48,576 nt of DNA, taken from Paenibacillus typhae. Lineage in GTDB: Bacteria > Bacillota > Bacilli > Paenibacillales > Paenibacillaceae. The stretch spans positions 1 through 48,576 of the forward strand of contig NZ_FNDX01000046.1 of NCBI RefSeq assembly GCF_900099765.1, written 5' to 3'. Of this stretch, positions 25,314-34,593 are shown one piece after another; within the stretch, counting starts at the first letter, position 1, and each line of letters opens with the position of its first letter. A program made the position numbers and the translations under genes. The notes beneath the pieces are model-generated. The model searched no databases. It saw nothing but the letters and a program-made list of their open reading frames with translations, and had not been told where the DNA came from.

Positions 25314-27016
25314 ACAATACCTCCCTTAACATCTTGGGGAAATGGCATCAGAGATACAGGTTTCAACTAATCCTCCTTATTCTCTTGTTACTAGACTGTT
25401 ATAATCTGATCTTTGTTGATAAAAAGTTTGCTTATGAGTTTGTTGTTGATCTATTTACTCAATGCGTTATTTTGCTGCCTCTTTATATTATGCATAGACA
25501 AGAAATTGATAACACGCGGAAGCTTCAGGAAAGTGAACAGCGCTATAAATCATTATTTTTGTATAACAACGCAGGCATCTATGTGGTCAATCTGGATGGT
25601 TCACTGAACACTGCAAGCCCGAATCTGCTGGAGCTTCTCGGATATACAGAAGCAGAAATTCAAAACACCTTGTTTTCAAGCCTGTTCCGTCCTGAAGACA
25701 GGAGGTTAGTTCAGCAGACCTTTGCGGATATCATCAGGGGAAGCCTTCGTTCTACATCAAGAAAATTACAAATGCGGCGTAAAGACGGTGAATATCTTAC
25801 CTTTGATTTATCCAGTGTCCCCCTTAAGGCTGACGGAGAAATTAAGGGAGTCATCGGTTTTGCCAAAGATATCACAGAATTTGAAAGGATGCAGCGTAGA
25901 CTGGCTGATGCCCAAACTCAGCTGAATAATATTTTTGGAAGTATCGACATTATTTTATGGTCTTATGATGCAGATGAGAATAAATTACTAACCATTTCAC
26001 CCGCCTGCGAGAAGATATTCGGGTATTCACCCGAGGAATACTATGAATATCCTGGTTTATGGGCAGCACAAATTTATGATGGGGATAAAGCTTTGGTGAA
26101 TAACAGAATCAGCGCCGCCTCAAAAAAGATTCCGGTTGATACCTCTCTGGAATACCGGGTCATCCACTCAAGTGGTGAAATGCGCTGGGTAGAGAGCCGG
26201 TTGTTTTCTTCTTATGATGAAAGGAACAGGAAGACTACAGTAAACGGCGTAGTACTGGACATTACCCATAAAAAGCTGGTTGAGAAAAATATCCAGACCG
26301 ATTTGGACTTGGCGCGAGAGGTGCAGAAGAGTGTTCTCAGCCCTCCTATCTACACTCCGGCGTTTTCTATAGATGCCCGCTATATTCCCTCCAAGAGCCT
26401 TGGAGGAGATATGTATGCCTGGTACCGTATAGAAGAACACCGGTATGGCATATTGATCATGGATGTAATGGGACATGGAGTGTCATCAGCACTTATTTGT
26501 ATGTCTACCCGTTCGCTGCTTAGAGGGATCATTCAGGCCAATCTTAGTCCTGAAGAAGTAATCACCGAACTTAATAATCATATGAATAAGCTTTTTAAAG
26601 GGGCTGTGCCTGCCGCAAACTTTTATTTCACTGCCATTTATTTATTAGTGGATCTAAAGAATAGAACGATCGAATATATAAATGCGGGGCATCCAAGCGG
26701 GATATTGATGGACGGAAACGGGAAAATATCGGAGCTTAAGTCCTCTTGTCTTCCTATCGGTCTGATTCCGGTGCTGAAGGCGGAGAAACAAACGATTCTG
26801 TTCAAGGGCCCAGTCAGACTGCTGCTCTATACAGATGGCTTAATAGAAAGCCCAGGACGATTATTGAAAAAGCAGCTGGATCTGTTGTCGGAAGTAATGA
26901 GAGAAACAAAAGATAAGCCGATCTCCATGGTTATGGATACAGTGCTTGCTTCAGGAAAAGCAGACAAGCAGATCGAGCTGGATGATGTATGTCTGATCTG
27001 CCTGGAGATACAGTGA
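25310..27016 (+). CDS. membrane PAS-PAS-PP2C phosphatase (RsbU/SpoIIE type)
   Basis: 568 residues. Two hydrophobic helices (about 18-36 and 42-62) form a membrane anchor, followed by PAS 1 (about 75-195), PAS 2 (about 200-330) and a SpoIIE-type PP2C domain (about 340-565). Metal-binding aspartates are seen in LGGDMYAW, IMDVMGHGVSSAL, LLYTDGLIES and DDVCLICL. Such enzymes dephosphorylate STAS proteins. There is no receiver domain, so control by phosphate from CheA would need an intermediate. The ATG overlaps the previous stop (ATGA). Last gene of the operon. Confidence 0.92.
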   Translation: MNNTSLNILGKWHQRYRFQLILLILLLLDCYNLIFVDKKFAYEFVVDLFTQCVILLPLYIMHRQEIDNTRKLQESEQRYKSLFLYNNAGIYVVNLDGSLNTASPNLLELLGYTEAEIQNTLFSSLFRPEDRRLVQQTFADIIRGSLRSTSRKLQMRRKDGEYLTFDLSSVPLKADGEIKGVIGFAKDITEFERMQRRLADAQTQLNNIFGSIDIILWSYDADENKLLTISPACEKIFGYSPEEYYEYPGLWAAQIYDGDKALVNNRISAASKKIPVDTSLEYRVIHSSGEMRWVESRLFSSYDERNRKTTVNGVVLDITHKKLVEKNIQTDLDLAREVQKSVLSPPIYTPAFSIDARYIPSKSLGGDMYAWYRIEEHRYGILIMDVMGHGVSSALICMSTRSLLRGIIQANLSPEEVITELNNHMNKLFKGAVPAANFYFTAIYLLVDLKNRTIEYINAGHPSGILMDGNGKISELKSSCLPIGLIPVLKAEKQTILFKGPVRLLLYTDGLIESPGRLLKKQLDLLSEVMRETKDKPISMVMDTVLASGKADKQIELDDVCLICLEIQ

Positions 27017-27041
27017 CAGTGATTACAGGAACGTAAACGCC

Positions 27042-27767
27042 TCAATCCCGGATCACATGCCCCTGGCCGAGGGTGACCGGGACGAAGCCGGCCAGCTGGC
27101 GGGCCTGGTAGCGGACCGGGCGGCCGCTGCCCATCAGCAGGATGTTGCGGACATCGGCAGCGCCTTCGGCCGGCAGGGCGAAGGCTTCAACATAAGGGTA
27201 GTGTTCGCTGAGCGTCGTGTGGACGGCGCCCATCAGCCGGTCGTTTTCGCTTTTGCCCATCAGGTTCATGAGGATGGAGCCGCCGGAATGGAGCTTGGAG
27301 CGGGTAAGACCGAAAAATCCGCTGGAGATCAGATGCTGCGGCGTACCGGCAGCGGTGAAGGCATCCAGCAGAATGTAATCATACTGGCCGTCCCGCTCCG
27401 CTTCAAGCAGGCTCCGGCCGTCGCCGATCAGGACATTGTCCTGCGTGTAGCCGAAATGGGACCTGCTGTAGCGGACAACCTCCTCATTCACCTCGGCTAC
27501 CTTGAAGCGCTTCTCTGCAAAATACCCGGCAATCGTGCCGATCCCGTGCCCGATCAAGAACACATCCTGAAACAACGGCCTGTTGTATTCCATCAAATGA
27601 ATCATCGCCCGCGGGTATTCGAACACAACCCGCTTCGGCTGCTCCAGGTCAAGCGCGCCCTGGATGGCATCGCCGGAGAACTGGAGGACGCGGAAGCGCC
27701 CTTTTTCACCATATAGCTCAGTAGTTTCATATACCTGAATTTCATTGTCGTCATGCTGTGGGTGCAA
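27042..27767 (-). CDS. spermidine synthase-like methyltransferase-fold protein
   Basis: 241 residues with a Rossmann methyltransferase fold resembling spermidine synthases. Motif I is LIGHGIGTIAGYF rather than the usual GGGDGG-type loop, then VAEVNEEVVRYSR, NVLIGDGRSLL and YDYILLDAF. Because motif I and the substrate loop differ from true SpeE, aminopropyl transfer is unproven. The start is TTG, with AAGGAG eight bases upstream, 12 bases after the YesN-like gene, so it is probably the last gene of that operon. It converges on the phosphatase gene with only 25 bp between them. Confidence 0.75.
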   Translation of the reverse strand: MHPQHDDNEIQVYETTELYGEKGRFRVLQFSGDAIQGALDLEQPKRVVFEYPRAMIHLMEYNRPLFQDVFLIGHGIGTIAGYFAEKRFKVAEVNEEVVRYSRSHFGYTQDNVLIGDGRSLLEAERDGQYDYILLDAFTAAGTPQHLISSGFFGLTRSKLHSGGSILMNLMGKSENDRLMGAVHTTLSEHYPYVEAFALPAEGAADVRNILLMGSGRPVRYQARQLAGFVPVTLGQGHVIRD

Positions 27768-27779
27768 ATCAAGGACTCC

Positions 27780-29279
27780 TTACACGTGAGAAATTCGTTT
27801 GTATTCATTCGGCGTGACGCCGACGGTTTTTTTGAACAGCTTGTTGAAATAGGCGGGATCGGGATAGCCGACCTCGGTGCCGATCTCGTGCACCTTCAGA
27901 TCCGGGGCATTCTTCAGCAGCAGCTTGGCCGTCCGGATACGGATTTCGATCACATAGTCGGTCAGGGTCAGACCCGTCTCCTGCTTGAACAGCTTGCTTA
28001 AGTAGCTGGGTGTCAGAAATACCATTCCGGCAAGCATGTTCAGATCGGCGTGCTGCTTATAGTTGGCGGCGATCCAGCGTTTTACGGTTTCAACGGCCGT
28101 CCCGGACAGCTCCAGCCGGCGGGTGCGGATATCCTCCAGTACAGCAGTTAATGTGGAGGTGAACAGTTTCTCGATCTCGCCAAGACTCATGCACGCTCTC
28201 ACACTTTCCTCCAGCCTCGGACGGCTCTGCTGCCGGTGAGTCTCTTCAAATTCCTTCAGCTCATTGCGTACCGTTTCCTCCACCTGCTGCAGGCAGCGGA
28301 TGATCAGCTCCGGATCGGCCTGCTCAGCCTCGAAGGCGCAGAACAGCCGGTGAACCCATTCCCGGACCCCGGAAATATTCAGAATCTGCAGCTCATGAAT
28401 GAGCGGCCCCCGGACCGGGAGAAAGGGATCTGCAGAGGCCATGTGACCGGCAGGCTTCAACTCTTCAATAGTAGCATAATGCAGCGGCTGCGGGTTATAG
28501 ATTCCTGCATCACAGGCCAGCTTGGCCTCGAGATAAGCGGTGCGCAGCCGGGCCGGATCGTCATAAGAGCGGCTGACTCCAAGGTGCAGCCGCTGCTGCG
28601 GGCAGGCCGCTCCGATCCCGCCGGCCGGTTCCCGGCGCTCTGCAGGCGTGAGCGGCTCCGGGGAATAGCGGACCCAGGCCAGCAGCCCTTTATGAACCTC
28701 GAGCAGATCAGAGATAATCCTCTGATCTGCCCGAAGGCGGTCGGCATAGGCGATAGCGCCTTCCAGACGGCCGCCTTTCACTACAGTGACTGTGAAATAG
28801 GGAAGGGGCAGGAGAATGCCGCCTATCAGCGCAGCCGCAGGCTCTTGGATCTGCAGCAGGGAGAGGAGCAGGCCGGCGCGCTGGCGGTTTTCTTTGTCCT
28901 GCTGCTGCTTCCGTTCCTGCTCAAGCGAATAGAGCACCTCAAAGAGCTGCTCCTTGTTAATCGGCTTCAGCAGGTAATCCACAGCTGAGCTGCGGATCGC
29001 CTCCCGGGCATAATTAAATTCCGTGAACCCGCTCATCAGCAGCGTACGGATCTGCGGGTGGCTGACTTTCAGCCGTTTGATCAGCTCCAGGCCATCAATC
29101 TGCGGCATGCGGATGTCGGTAATGACGGCATCCACCTGCAGGGAGGGCAGCTCATCCAGCAGCTGCTTGCCGTCCGCATAGGTACCAACGACACAGAAGG
29201 TACTGCTCTCTTTACTGATCATCCGGGCCAGGCCTTCACGGATCAGAACCTCGTCATCTACGATTACTATACGCAGCAA
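27780..29279 (-). CDS. YesN-type response regulator with AraC output domain
   Basis: 499 residues. Receiver domain 1-125 with Asp55 in VITDIRMPQIDG and Lys in YLLKPINKEQ; a middle region of about 260 residues typical of YesN proteins; a C-terminal AraC double helix-turn-helix (LNMLAGMVFLTPSYLSKLFKQETG; VGYPDPAYFNKLFKKTVGVTPNEY). These regulators activate carbohydrate uptake and hydrolase genes. The start is TTG with GGGGGAAG upstream. It lies 34 bp after its kinase gene and behind the sugar transporter, so the transporter and the hydrolases are likely targets. Confidence 0.92.
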   Translation of the reverse strand: MLRIVIVDDEVLIREGLARMISKESSTFCVVGTYADGKQLLDELPSLQVDAVITDIRMPQIDGLELIKRLKVSHPQIRTLLMSGFTEFNYAREAIRSSAVDYLLKPINKEQLFEVLYSLEQERKQQQDKENRQRAGLLLSLLQIQEPAAALIGGILLPLPYFTVTVVKGGRLEGAIAYADRLRADQRIISDLLEVHKGLLAWVRYSPEPLTPAERREPAGGIGAACPQQRLHLGVSRSYDDPARLRTAYLEAKLACDAGIYNPQPLHYATIEELKPAGHMASADPFLPVRGPLIHELQILNISGVREWVHRLFCAFEAEQADPELIIRCLQQVEETVRNELKEFEETHRQQSRPRLEESVRACMSLGEIEKLFTSTLTAVLEDIRTRRLELSGTAVETVKRWIAANYKQHADLNMLAGMVFLTPSYLSKLFKQETGLTLTDYVIEIRIRTAKLLLKNAPDLKVHEIGTEVGYPDPAYFNKLFKKTVGVTPNEYKRISHV

Positions 29280-29313
29280 TGCGGCTTCCCCCTTTCCTGG
29301 CTATACTGCCCTA

Positions 29314-31149
29314 TCATTCCGTATCGCGTGTATCAGCAAGAGTGTCAATCCGGATGATGACACGGGTGCCGCGGCCCGGCTCGCTAAAGACCTGCAGGCC
29401 GCAAGCGCTGCCGTAATGCAGGCGCAGCCGCTCATTGACATTGCGCAGCCCGATGCCAAACTTTTCGCTGTCGGTGCTGTTCAGCAGGTTGCTGTTCAAC
29501 AGCCGCAGCGTTTCCCCGTCCATGCCGACACCGTCATCCTCAACGCAAAATACCGTTTTCCCATCCTCGCTCCAGGCGGTAATCAGGAGGGTACCCGGAC
29601 CTTCTTTTGCCTCCAGGCCGTGGAATACCGCATTTTCGACTACAGGCTGAAACACCAGCTTAAGCAGGGGAAGCGGCAGAAACGCCTCCGGAACATTCAT
29701 CTGCAGCCTGAACTTATCCGGAAAGCGGATATGCAGCAGGTTGAGATAATTGCGTACATGATCCAGCTCATGGCGGACCGTTACCATTTCCTCGCTGCGA
29801 ACGATGCCGTAGCGCATCTGCAGTCCGAGCAAGTAGGTCAGCTCTGCTACACGCGGATCTTCGCTGCTCTCTGCCAGCATGCGGATGGACTCCAGCGTAT
29901 TGTAAATAAAATGCGGGTTAATCTGGTTCTGCAAGGCACGCATATCGGCCTTCTGCTTGCGTTTCTCCGTCAGCGACACTTCCTGGATCAGATCCTTGAC
30001 CCGGATAATCATCCGGTTGAAGTGGCTGCCGATCATTCCGATCTCATCATTATATTTGGGTGACAGCCAGACATCCAGATTGCCATGCTGCACCTGCTTC
30101 ATCAGGCGGACCAGCGATTTCAGCGGCTTGGTCAGCGCATGGGAAATAAAGGTGGCTACCACCAGAGCAATGGCGACAATCGCCAGTGTAGTCAAAATCA
30201 GCGTGTTGCGGGTTTTCTGCACCGGAGTCAGGATACGTTCAAGCGGGATTGTGACCATCGTTGTCCATCCGGTTTTCTGCGATACGGTGTATACGGCCAG
30301 ATAATCCTGCTCCTCCAGCCTGATCTGAAAATGGCCTTCCGGCGCGCCTGTCTTCTCCAGCAGCAGAGCGATATCCTGCTGCTCCCGGTCCGGGCTGTCT
30401 GCATGGGCAGAACCGGCTGACTCAGCAGAAATACCGCCATAGACCAGCCCGCCATGCTCATCAACAATGATTGTGTTGCCCTGGGTGACGGCGTTTACCG
30501 GATCGGCGATGCCCTTGAACAGCTTGATGTCGATATCGAATACAATCATCCCGATCGGCTTCAGCATGCTGACCGAGGAGACTGTGCGCATCACGCTGAA
30601 CACTTCCCGGTGCTCGCCGGAGTTCACCCGGAGGGTATGACGGCCCTGCACAACGGGGGCTACCCCGGCTTCTTCCGTCAGGCTGCGCCACTGTGCCATC
30701 CGTTCTGACGGGAACAGCTCATTAATTCCGGGAGCCCGGTCATAGAATACATAGCCGTATTTATCCACCAGGTATACGGCAGTCATTTCTTCTTTGGTAT
30801 GGATCAAATAGCTCAGGAACATCGACATGCTGGTATTCTTTTCCCAGTCGGTGTTCTGCTGCTCCAGATAAAATTGCACATCGGTATTGTATAGCGGCAA
30901 TGCGGTGTATCTTTTCAGGTCGGCGATATATCTGTCGATGGTATCCGAAGCATTGCCCGCCATCTGCCCGGCACTCTTCGTGGAGCTCTGCAGCACCGAA
31001 TTGAAGGTAGAGCGCGAGGACAGGTAGCTGACATAGGTGATCGGAAGGGAAAGCACAAAGATGAATACGACAATCAGCTTGCGCTCCATCGGCAGGTTGG
31101 CCAGGAACAGCCAGAGTCTGCGGGGAATGCTCAGGATATAGGAAACCAC
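29314..31149 (-). CDS. YesM-type sensor histidine kinase
   Basis: 611 residues. Membrane helix at about 24-45, a large extracytoplasmic dCache-like sensor (about 46-310), second helix near 315-335, HAMP, a His_kinase domain with the histidine in QINPHFIYNTLESIRML, and an ATPase domain (QPVVENAVFHGLE; VEDDGVGM; GIGLRNVNERL). It senses extracellular sugar or a loaded binding protein and phosphorylates the downstream YesN-like regulator. The start is GTG with AAAGGAA upstream. It follows the permease gene at 25 bp. Confidence 0.92.
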   Translation of the reverse strand: MVSYILSIPRRLWLFLANLPMERKLIVVFIFVLSLPITYVSYLSSRSTFNSVLQSSTKSAGQMAGNASDTIDRYIADLKRYTALPLYNTDVQFYLEQQNTDWEKNTSMSMFLSYLIHTKEEMTAVYLVDKYGYVFYDRAPGINELFPSERMAQWRSLTEEAGVAPVVQGRHTLRVNSGEHREVFSVMRTVSSVSMLKPIGMIVFDIDIKLFKGIADPVNAVTQGNTIIVDEHGGLVYGGISAESAGSAHADSPDREQQDIALLLEKTGAPEGHFQIRLEEQDYLAVYTVSQKTGWTTMVTIPLERILTPVQKTRNTLILTTLAIVAIALVVATFISHALTKPLKSLVRLMKQVQHGNLDVWLSPKYNDEIGMIGSHFNRMIIRVKDLIQEVSLTEKRKQKADMRALQNQINPHFIYNTLESIRMLAESSEDPRVAELTYLLGLQMRYGIVRSEEMVTVRHELDHVRNYLNLLHIRFPDKFRLQMNVPEAFLPLPLLKLVFQPVVENAVFHGLEAKEGPGTLLITAWSEDGKTVFCVEDDGVGMDGETLRLLNSNLLNSTDSEKFGIGLRNVNERLRLHYGSACGLQVFSEPGRGTRVIIRIDTLADTRDTE

Positions 31150-31174
31150 TGAAGTTGTTCCTTTCCGTACACCC

Positions 31175-32008
31175 CTATTTTACCGCGCCGCTGGTGACTC
31201 CTTCAAAAATATAACGCTGCAGGAAGAAGTACAGAATGACTGTCGGCAGCAAAATCAGCAGAATCGCCGCACAGATCAGATTCCATTCGCCCGAGTTGAC
31301 CCCCTGGAACCGCATCAGGATCGTGGTCACTACGCCAAGGCTTTGTTTGGGCATATAAAGGTAAGGGATGTACATGTCATTGTAGATGCTGATCGTCTTC
31401 AGAATCACCAGCGTTGCTGTCGCCGGAGTGAGGAGCGGGAAGATGATCGAACGGTAGATTTTGAACAGGGAAGCGCCTTCTACCATAGCACTCTCGTCTA
31501 GATCAAACGGAATGTTACGGATAAACTGCAGATACAGAATGATCTGGATCACGTCAGCACCGATGTACAGAACAATGGGAGCGCCGAGCGTGTTGTAGAG
31601 TCCCAGGCTTTTGATAATACCGAAGGTGGCGACCTGGGTAGTGATGCTCGGAATGATGGTGGCGACCAGATAAGCTCCGAATACAAGCGGTTTCAGTCTG
31701 AAATTGAAGCGGCCCAGCACGTATGCCACCATTGTGCCAAACAGAATGTTCAGGGTCAATGTAATGATGATGATGACCAGCACGTTGCCGAAGCCGCTGA
31801 GCAGACCCCCGCGCTGGAACACGGCGATGAAGTTGTCGAAGTTCAGGAAGCTTTTCGGAAGAGCCATCGAGCTGCTGGTGTTGAATTCATCCGTAGATTT
31901 GAAGGCATTGACGATCACCACGTAAGGCGGGAAAAGGACGACAAACACCCCGATCAGGAGCGTAACGTATTTGAGAAAATCAACAGTGCGGAATTTGCTG
32001 CGGGTCAT
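31175..32008 (-). CDS. carbohydrate ABC transporter permease, MalG type
   Basis: 277 residues with six predicted membrane helices and the EAA loop (DESAMVEGASLFKIYRSIIFPLLTPA) that docks on the ATPase. It belongs to the CUT1 sugar importers. Extra codons upstream of ATG 32008 overlap the preceding permease and lack a ribosome site, while GGAGGAGACAAATAAT precedes 32008. No ATPase is encoded here; CUT1 systems in Bacilli often share a genome-wide MsmX-type ATPase. Confidence 0.92.
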   Translation of the reverse strand: MTRSKFRTVDFLKYVTLLIGVFVVLFPPYVVIVNAFKSTDEFNTSSSMALPKSFLNFDNFIAVFQRGGLLSGFGNVLVIIIITLTLNILFGTMVAYVLGRFNFRLKPLVFGAYLVATIIPSITTQVATFGIIKSLGLYNTLGAPIVLYIGADVIQIILYLQFIRNIPFDLDESAMVEGASLFKIYRSIIFPLLTPATATLVILKTISIYNDMYIPYLYMPKQSLGVVTTILMRFQGVNSGEWNLICAAILLILLPTVILYFFLQRYIFEGVTSGAVK

Positions 32009-32009
32009 A

Positions 32010-32903
32010 TTATTTGTCTCCTCCCCGGCTAAGCACCAGCTGCTGCACCAGCAGCACAATGACGACAAAGAAGAGCAGGATGATGCTCATCGCCGAAGCC
32101 AGTCCGTAGTTATTAAAAGCAAATGCCGTATCGACGACCTTCTGCACATAAGTCTCACTGGCGCCGGCAGGGCCGCCTTTCGTCAGGACGAACGGCAGAT
32201 CGAATACTTCGAGCGCGCCGGTAACGGTCAGGAACAGGTTGAGCTGGATGACCGGCTTCATGTTAGGCAGGGTAATTCTCCATAGTGTCTGAAAAGAGCC
32301 CGCACCGTCTATTTTGGCCGCTTCATAAATATCCTTCGGAATAGCCTGCAAAGAAGCGATGTAGATGACCATGTTATAGCCCATAAACCGCCAGAAGCCG
32401 GTGGAAGCAAGCGAGTAGTTAACCAGCCCTTCGGTACCGAGCCAGCTGGTCTGGCTGAGTCCGGTCAGTCCAATGCTGTTCAGGAACAGGTTCAGGGAGC
32501 CGTTGGTCGTATCAAAAACATAGCCGAACATAAAAGCCACCGCGACGCCGTTCATAATATAAGGCAGGAAGAGCATAATGCGGAAGGCATTTTTGCCGCG
32601 CAGCCTGCTGCTCAGTACGACAGCGAAGTAGATGGCGACGATATTCTGGACAATCCCCATGACGAAGTAGGCAAAGTTATGCGTGAACACCTTGAAAATA
32701 TCCGGATTGCCGAACACCTCGCGGTAATTGTCCAGGCCGACCCAAGGTTTCTCCGGGCTGTAGCCGTCCCAGTTGGTGAAGCTGTAATAGACCAGCTTAA
32801 GGGCAGGGTAGTAGGTGAACGTTGCCAGAAGCAGCAGCGGAATGGTCAGAAAGGAAATGATGATAATCATCTTTTGTTTGTTATAGGATAATGTGCCGAA
32901 CAT
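32010..32903 (-). CDS. carbohydrate ABC transporter permease, MalF/UgpA type
   Basis: 297 residues with six membrane helices and the EAA loop (DIYEAAKIDGAGSFQTLWRITLPNMKP). An ATG 33 bases upstream has no ribosome site; AGAAGGTTGAAGAC precedes ATG 32903. It forms the membrane channel with the next permease (start 1 base after this stop) and takes sugar from the lipoprotein binding protein encoded before it. A hairpin separates it from that gene. Confidence 0.92.
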   Translation of the reverse strand: MFGTLSYNKQKMIIIISFLTIPLLLLATFTYYPALKLVYYSFTNWDGYSPEKPWVGLDNYREVFGNPDIFKVFTHNFAYFVMGIVQNIVAIYFAVVLSSRLRGKNAFRIMLFLPYIMNGVAVAFMFGYVFDTTNGSLNLFLNSIGLTGLSQTSWLGTEGLVNYSLASTGFWRFMGYNMVIYIASLQAIPKDIYEAAKIDGAGSFQTLWRITLPNMKPVIQLNLFLTVTGALEVFDLPFVLTKGGPAGASETYVQKVVDTAFAFNNYGLASAMSIILLFFVVIVLLVQQLVLSRGGDK

Positions 32904-32948
32904 GTCTTCAACCTTCTTTCCGTAAAAGCGTTTCATGGGTATGAAGAC

Positions 32949-32983
32949 AAAATGGATTACCCGGAGAAGGCATAATCCATTTT
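32949..32983 (-). other. intercistronic hairpin between binding-protein and permease genes
   Basis: AAAATGGATTA and TAATCCATTTT form a perfect 11-bp stem with a 13-nt loop. No T-run follows on the minus strand, so it is probably not a full terminator. It may protect the upstream mRNA and keep the binding protein more abundant than the permeases. Confidence 0.7.
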
Positions 32984-33027
32984 GCGCCGAAGTTTATGCG
33001 CAGCTAAGCTGCTGCGTGTCTACAGGA

Positions 33028-34377
33028 TCAATAGCCGAGGTCTTTTTTGGCTTTGGCCCATGCTTTGTTCCATTTGTCGAAGACGGTTTGCGGATCTTTG
33101 GCCAGAACGAATTCCTGAGCCATAGCCGGCAGGTCGAGCTGTGCTTTGTTGGTGATTTCAGTAACCTTGGCGTCATCCACAGTGCCTTCCTGCAGGACTA
33201 CGCCGGTAGCCTGGAATTCCTTCAGCTGAGTCAGGTTGGATTCTTTGCCCTTAAGCGGAGAGATGAAGCCGGCAAAATCCTCATAACCGGATTCTTCGAT
33301 CATCCATTTGACAAATGCCTTGGCAGCGTCTACATTTTTGCTGTTCTTGGCTACTGCATAGAAGAAGTCAGGGCTCAGCGGTGCAGTGATCGTGCCTGAA
33401 TTGTCATAAGGAAGCGGGAAGAAGCCTACATTGTCCGAAGTTGTGCCTGCGCCGATAACCTGGTTGATAACCCAGTTGCCCAGATAGTACATGGCGAATT
33501 TGCCGGATGCGATGTCTTTCTTCGATTGTTCCCAGTTGGTGGAGTTGATGTCTTTTTCCAGATAGCCCTTCTCATTCAGCTCTCTAAGCAGGCTCAGCGA
33601 TTTGCCGTAGCCGTTGTCCATGGTAAAAGGAGTATCGGAGGTCAGCTTTTCGTTCGGGAAATTAGGGTCGCCGTCGATAATGCGGGGAACGGAGTATACC
33701 CAGTCGTTCAGCGGCCATTTGTCTTTAAAGTTGGAAGCGAGCGGCACAACGCCGGCTGCTTTCAGCTTTTCGCAGGCAGCGAGGAATTCATCCCAGGTCT
33801 TGGGAATTTCGGTGATGCCGGCATCGGCGAACGCTTTTTTATTGTAGACAATTCCTGTAGTGGAGTTACCGGTGGTGATACCGTACAGCTGGCCTTCATA
33901 GGATTTGAAATCTTTAAAGGTAATCTGGTCCGTCAGGCCGAGATCGTCAAGCGGTGCAAAATATTTCGGCAGGTCCGAGTTAGGGATGGTCGGGATGAAC
34001 ATAACGTCAGGAAGCTCGCCGCTGGCCATTCTGACTTTTGCCTGCTGGTTGTAGTCGGTCTGTGAGGCTTCAAATTCAACCTTGATATTCGGATACTTTT
34101 CATTAAAGCGCTTGACATATTCGTCATACTCTTTGCCGATCATGTCGGTTCTGTTGGTCAGGAAGGTGATTTTGCCGCTGATGTCTGCGCCGCTTGGGGC
34201 TGCCGGTTCAGTGGTCGCTGCTGCATTTCCGCCGTTGTCGGCAGGAGCAGCAGTCGCTGCGGGTTCGTCTGTAGCTGTAGCGGCATTGTTGTTATTGTTG
34301 TTTGAACCGCAGCCTGTCAGGGATAGAGAAAGAATCATAATAATAACAAAAGATAACGAAAATAACTTGTTTCTCAT
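33028..34377 (-). CDS. sugar-binding lipoprotein of an ABC transporter
   Basis: 449 residues of the extracellular solute-binding protein family 1. Lipoprotein signal with lipobox LTGC, a linker rich in Asn, Ala and Thr, then the binding domain (ISGKITFLTNRTDMIGK, MASGELPDVMFIP, YGITTGNSTTGIVYNKKAF). It captures an oligosaccharide for the two permeases. AAAGGGGACAAAGCA precedes the ATG. The promoter carries a cre box. The adjacent beta-mannosidase and alpha-galactosidase suggest manno- or galactomanno-oligosaccharides as ligand (inference). Confidence 0.93.
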   Translation of the reverse strand: MRNKLFSLSFVIIMILSLSLTGCGSNNNNNNAATATDEPAATAAPADNGGNAAATTEPAAPSGADISGKITFLTNRTDMIGKEYDEYVKRFNEKYPNIKVEFEASQTDYNQQAKVRMASGELPDVMFIPTIPNSDLPKYFAPLDDLGLTDQITFKDFKSYEGQLYGITTGNSTTGIVYNKKAFADAGITEIPKTWDEFLAACEKLKAAGVVPLASNFKDKWPLNDWVYSVPRIIDGDPNFPNEKLTSDTPFTMDNGYGKSLSLLRELNEKGYLEKDINSTNWEQSKKDIASGKFAMYYLGNWVINQVIGAGTTSDNVGFFPLPYDNSGTITAPLSPDFFYAVAKNSKNVDAAKAFVKWMIEESGYEDFAGFISPLKGKESNLTQLKEFQATGVVLQEGTVDDAKVTEITNKAQLDLPAMAQEFVLAKDPQTVFDKWNKAWAKAKKDLGY

Positions 34378-34401
34378 TGCTTTGTCCCCTTTTCGTTTTA
34401 T

Positions 34402-34426
34402 TGTTAGCGTTTACATGGATATTATA
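34402..34426 (-). promoter_or_regulatory. promoter with consensus cre box before the sugar-binding protein gene
   Basis: On the minus strand TATAAT (34426-34421) is followed by TGTAAACGCTAACA (34415-34402), which fits the cre consensus TGWAANCGNTNWCA at every position. The box covers the expected transcription start, the position used for CcpA repression. Confidence 0.85.
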
Positions 34427-34593
34427 GCGTGATTTTCTGGCCTGAGAAATGTATTGATTTATTATTTATTGTCTTTATTTGTTTTCTTTCTAGGATTATA
34501 ATTAGGTTGTTGCTAACAATATAATAACAAAATACAATGGTTATCGTACGAGATTCTGAAAACGCCATTATTTATTGATTAACGGGATTAGAG

